Shown in pieces: positions 62,544 through 64,000 of a stretch of DNA of 64,000 nt. Source of the stretch: Maricaulis parjimensis (GTDB lineage Bacteria; Pseudomonadota; Alphaproteobacteria; Caulobacterales; Maricaulaceae); assembly GCF_016817355.1 (NCBI RefSeq), contig NZ_JADOTT010000002.1, positions 400,763-464,762 of the forward strand. Direction: 5' to 3'. Numbering within the stretch: position 1 is the stretch's first letter; each line of letters opens with the position of its first letter. The notes under the pieces are model-generated. The model was not told the DNA's origin and made no database searches. It worked only from the letters and a program-made list of their open reading frames with translations. A program made the translations under genes and the position numbers.

Positions 62544-63701
62544 CTAAATATATGTCGAAGCAAAAACCCAGCATTCTGCCATTGGTTTGTCGCCTCCCGA
62601 CATTATAAATTCCGAAAATGCTCGATACACAAACTCGCGAGTAGCTTGTCCGACATTGCTTTTCTTTGGGTCAATCTCCCGGCGAAATTCTTCAAACATC
62701 TCCGGGCTTAGTGGTTCGGCGGATTGTGAAAGTTCAACTTGGCTCGCTAGTGTTTCCAGTGCCTGTTCGCAGCGATCTTTTGTTAAGGGCTTTCCTTGTG
62801 CTGAAGCAACGGCGGCAGAAATTGCTAGAATAACAGTCTCATTTCCGAGGAAGAACAGATAATCTTTGCCGAGCGCGGTATCGAGGCGAACAAGCCACTT
62901 CACGAAGTCACCAAAAGACTCCGCGCCGTCATGGTTTCCAGGTGTAAAGGACGCCCCCAATGAATGGACTGCTTCTTCGGCGAGCAGCTGTTCCGTTACT
63001 GCGTTTCGCAGATCAACGTTTGGTTGCTTCTGAATCCAAGCCTGAAATGCGCTGGCGAGCGTAGAAAGTTGAAATTGTCCGGGCGCGGCGCGGCGTCTAT
63101 GGTCAAGGCCTCTGAGAATCTCGATGCCTTGAATGCGAAGCAGTTCGATGCGCAGGCTGTCAGCGAGAATCTCGATCTGATGCTTCATTGACATGGGCTT
63201 TTGGCCAGCATTTAGAAGCAGCATCCGATACGCCAGTGCGTAAAAGGGAATGTTCAACCAGAACTCGACCCTCAGCGGTCGAGCGAGAAATTCGTCCTTT
63301 GCTTCGCCTTCAAGTGCGTCGCTTACTGAGCGTATCGCGTTTGTGCGCTGCAAGCCGTCGATTATCTGAACGGCATCCGGCTCAATGTTATCGAGCAGCC
63401 TAGCTAGCTCCGCTTCAAGGTTTTGGTGAGACCTGTAAAAGAGTTCGGTGGGCGGGGCATTAAGTTCACTGGGAAGCGTAAGGTTCTGAGCTGAAAGCAC
63501 CAGTGGTGGTAGAATGCAGCCACGCCGCAAATCTTCACGCAGCGTTTCGTATGTCTTTTTTCCTTTAATAATTGCGCGCTGAATATTGAGGTTGTGCTCA
63601 GAGCCGCGCGTCTTTGAAAGGTACCACCCATACGAAACCCGAGCAGAGGCTGCGTAGGTGGAAACTCTATGGTCAAAATCAATCGAATTGAGCTCTAACA
63701 C
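62544..63701 (-). CDS. ParB/DGQHR-like protein, first gene of AT-rich pair
   Basis: A 385-residue protein from the GTG at 63701. A strand-turn motif VQIIDGLQRTNAIRSV (about 112-127) has the DGxQR signature of the ParB/DUF262/DGQHR-type folds seen in nucleases and DNA-modification systems. It is followed by FYALAYRMLLLNAGQKPMSM (about 154-173), a conserved-looking NAGQ segment of these proteins. The C-terminal half is helical. Upstream of the GTG the frame stays open for 28 more codons (to 63785) without any usual start, so the N-terminus may be incomplete. Function is not known; it may bind or cut DNA. Confidence 0.8.
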   Translation of the reverse strand: MLELNSIDFDHRVSTYAASARVSYGWYLSKTRGSEHNLNIQRAIIKGKKTYETLREDLRRGCILPPLVLSAQNLTLPSELNAPPTELFYRSHQNLEAELARLLDNIEPDAVQIIDGLQRTNAIRSVSDALEGEAKDEFLARPLRVEFWLNIPFYALAYRMLLLNAGQKPMSMKHQIEILADSLRIELLRIQGIEILRGLDHRRRAAPGQFQLSTLASAFQAWIQKQPNVDLRNAVTEQLLAEEAVHSLGASFTPGNHDGAESFGDFVKWLVRLDTALGKDYLFFLGNETVILAISAAVASAQGKPLTKDRCEQALETLASQVELSQSAEPLSPEMFEEFRREIDPKKSNVGQATREFVYRAFSEFIMSGGDKPMAECWVFASTYI

Positions 63702-64000
63702 GAATTTACTATCCGAGGGGTTGTTGTGAACGACAAACGGTATCCGGGTTTGTTCGGCTTGAAAAGCTAGAGTTGTTGGCGCTGTTTAGCCCTTTGTCTT
63801 TGAAAATGGCAGGGTCGGAAGAACAGGCACACACACGAATTTCTGGTTCGGCGAAACCTCCCCATAAACCCCATGCCGAGACCACGCCGTATTGAATTCC
63901 CGCGGTCAAGGGCGGCGGAGCCGCCGCTTCGCCGGCGTGGAGCAGTTGGCGACCTGCATATTGTCCTCGGCGCACAATTGCAGGGAGGGCTCCGGGCGGG
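63702..64000. other. Transition from AT-rich module to high-GC DNA, no clear gene
   Basis: The segment 63702-63785 reads in frame as a plausible N-terminal extension of the gene at 62544-63701 (RIPFVVHNNPSDSKF) but lacks a start codon. From about 63890 the DNA is GC-rich and contains a CGGCGGAGCCGCCG hairpin (about 63911-63924). The last 75 bases contain no recognisable gene start. It may be the edge of the acquired module or part of a feature that continues beyond the window. Confidence 0.4.

Noticed and set aside
63709..63975. Minus-strand frame of 88 residues at the right edge
   Set aside because: Composition is unlike a protein and it crosses the junction between AT-rich and GC-rich DNA; it is in a different frame from the likely extension of the DGxQR gene.

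Overview
The window reads as chromosomal DNA of a high-GC alphaproteobacterium of the stalked or dimorphic group (Caulobacterales/Maricaulales, Hyphomonadaceae-like). The inference rests on a PodJ-type polarity factor, two UrcA-family periplasmic proteins, GANTC (CcrM-type) sites with a TTAA-N7-TTAA (CtrA-type) site upstream of podJ, TIGR02186 beside a TauE/SafE permease, and a serC leader of alphaproteobacterial type. No tRNA, rRNA, insertion sequence or CRISPR array was found.

Layout. 1-8.1 kb: membrane protein/XRE pair, an inverted-repeat intergenic element, cytochrome P450, degenerate S24 repressor, pyrD, MATE pump, UrcA and DCC proteins, two PaaI-type thioesterases. 8.1-17.9 kb: receiver-like protein, MscS channel, several unknowns, an Lhr-like helicase with pdeM, TIGR02186 and TauE/SafE. 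17.9-23 kb: podJ with its cell-cycle-type upstream region, and a large exported unknown. 23-32.3 kb: fatty-acid beta-oxidation locus with a MerR regulator, two acyl-CoA dehydrogenases, thiolase and FadJ, interleaved with small unknown membrane proteins and a PaiB-like protein. 32.3-33.4 kb: about 800 bases without a convincing gene, holding phased DnaA-like boxes, many short hairpins and a 24-bp perfect palindrome, followed by an AT-rich stretch. 33.4-43.1 kb: methyltransferase/AraC pair, exported HExxH protein, GST-like protein, DODA-type dioxygenase with a divergent LysR, exported proteins, thiD, EamA transporter. 43.1-50.8 kb: class V aminotransferase, serC behind a leader RNA, PagL-like deacylase, AraC regulator, serine hydrolase, purA. 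50.8-58.4 kb: transporter-like protein, KAP NTPase, acyltransferase, M19 dipeptidase, exported unknowns. 58.4-61.5 kb: a TPP riboswitch, an exported metallo-beta-lactamase-fold protein, and thiC.

The best candidate for an undescribed system is the AT-rich two-gene unit at 61539-63701, directly after thiC. The first gene has a DGxQR motif of the ParB/DUF262/DGQHR type. The second follows with no gap and carries a C-terminal HEPN-like R-x4-H motif. Its base composition differs sharply from the rest, and it looks like an acquired nuclease or defence-type module. Other leads are the metallo-beta-lactamase-fold protein under thiamine control, the hairpin-rich intergenic region at 32.4-32.9 kb, and the small membrane proteins translationally coupled into the beta-oxidation genes.
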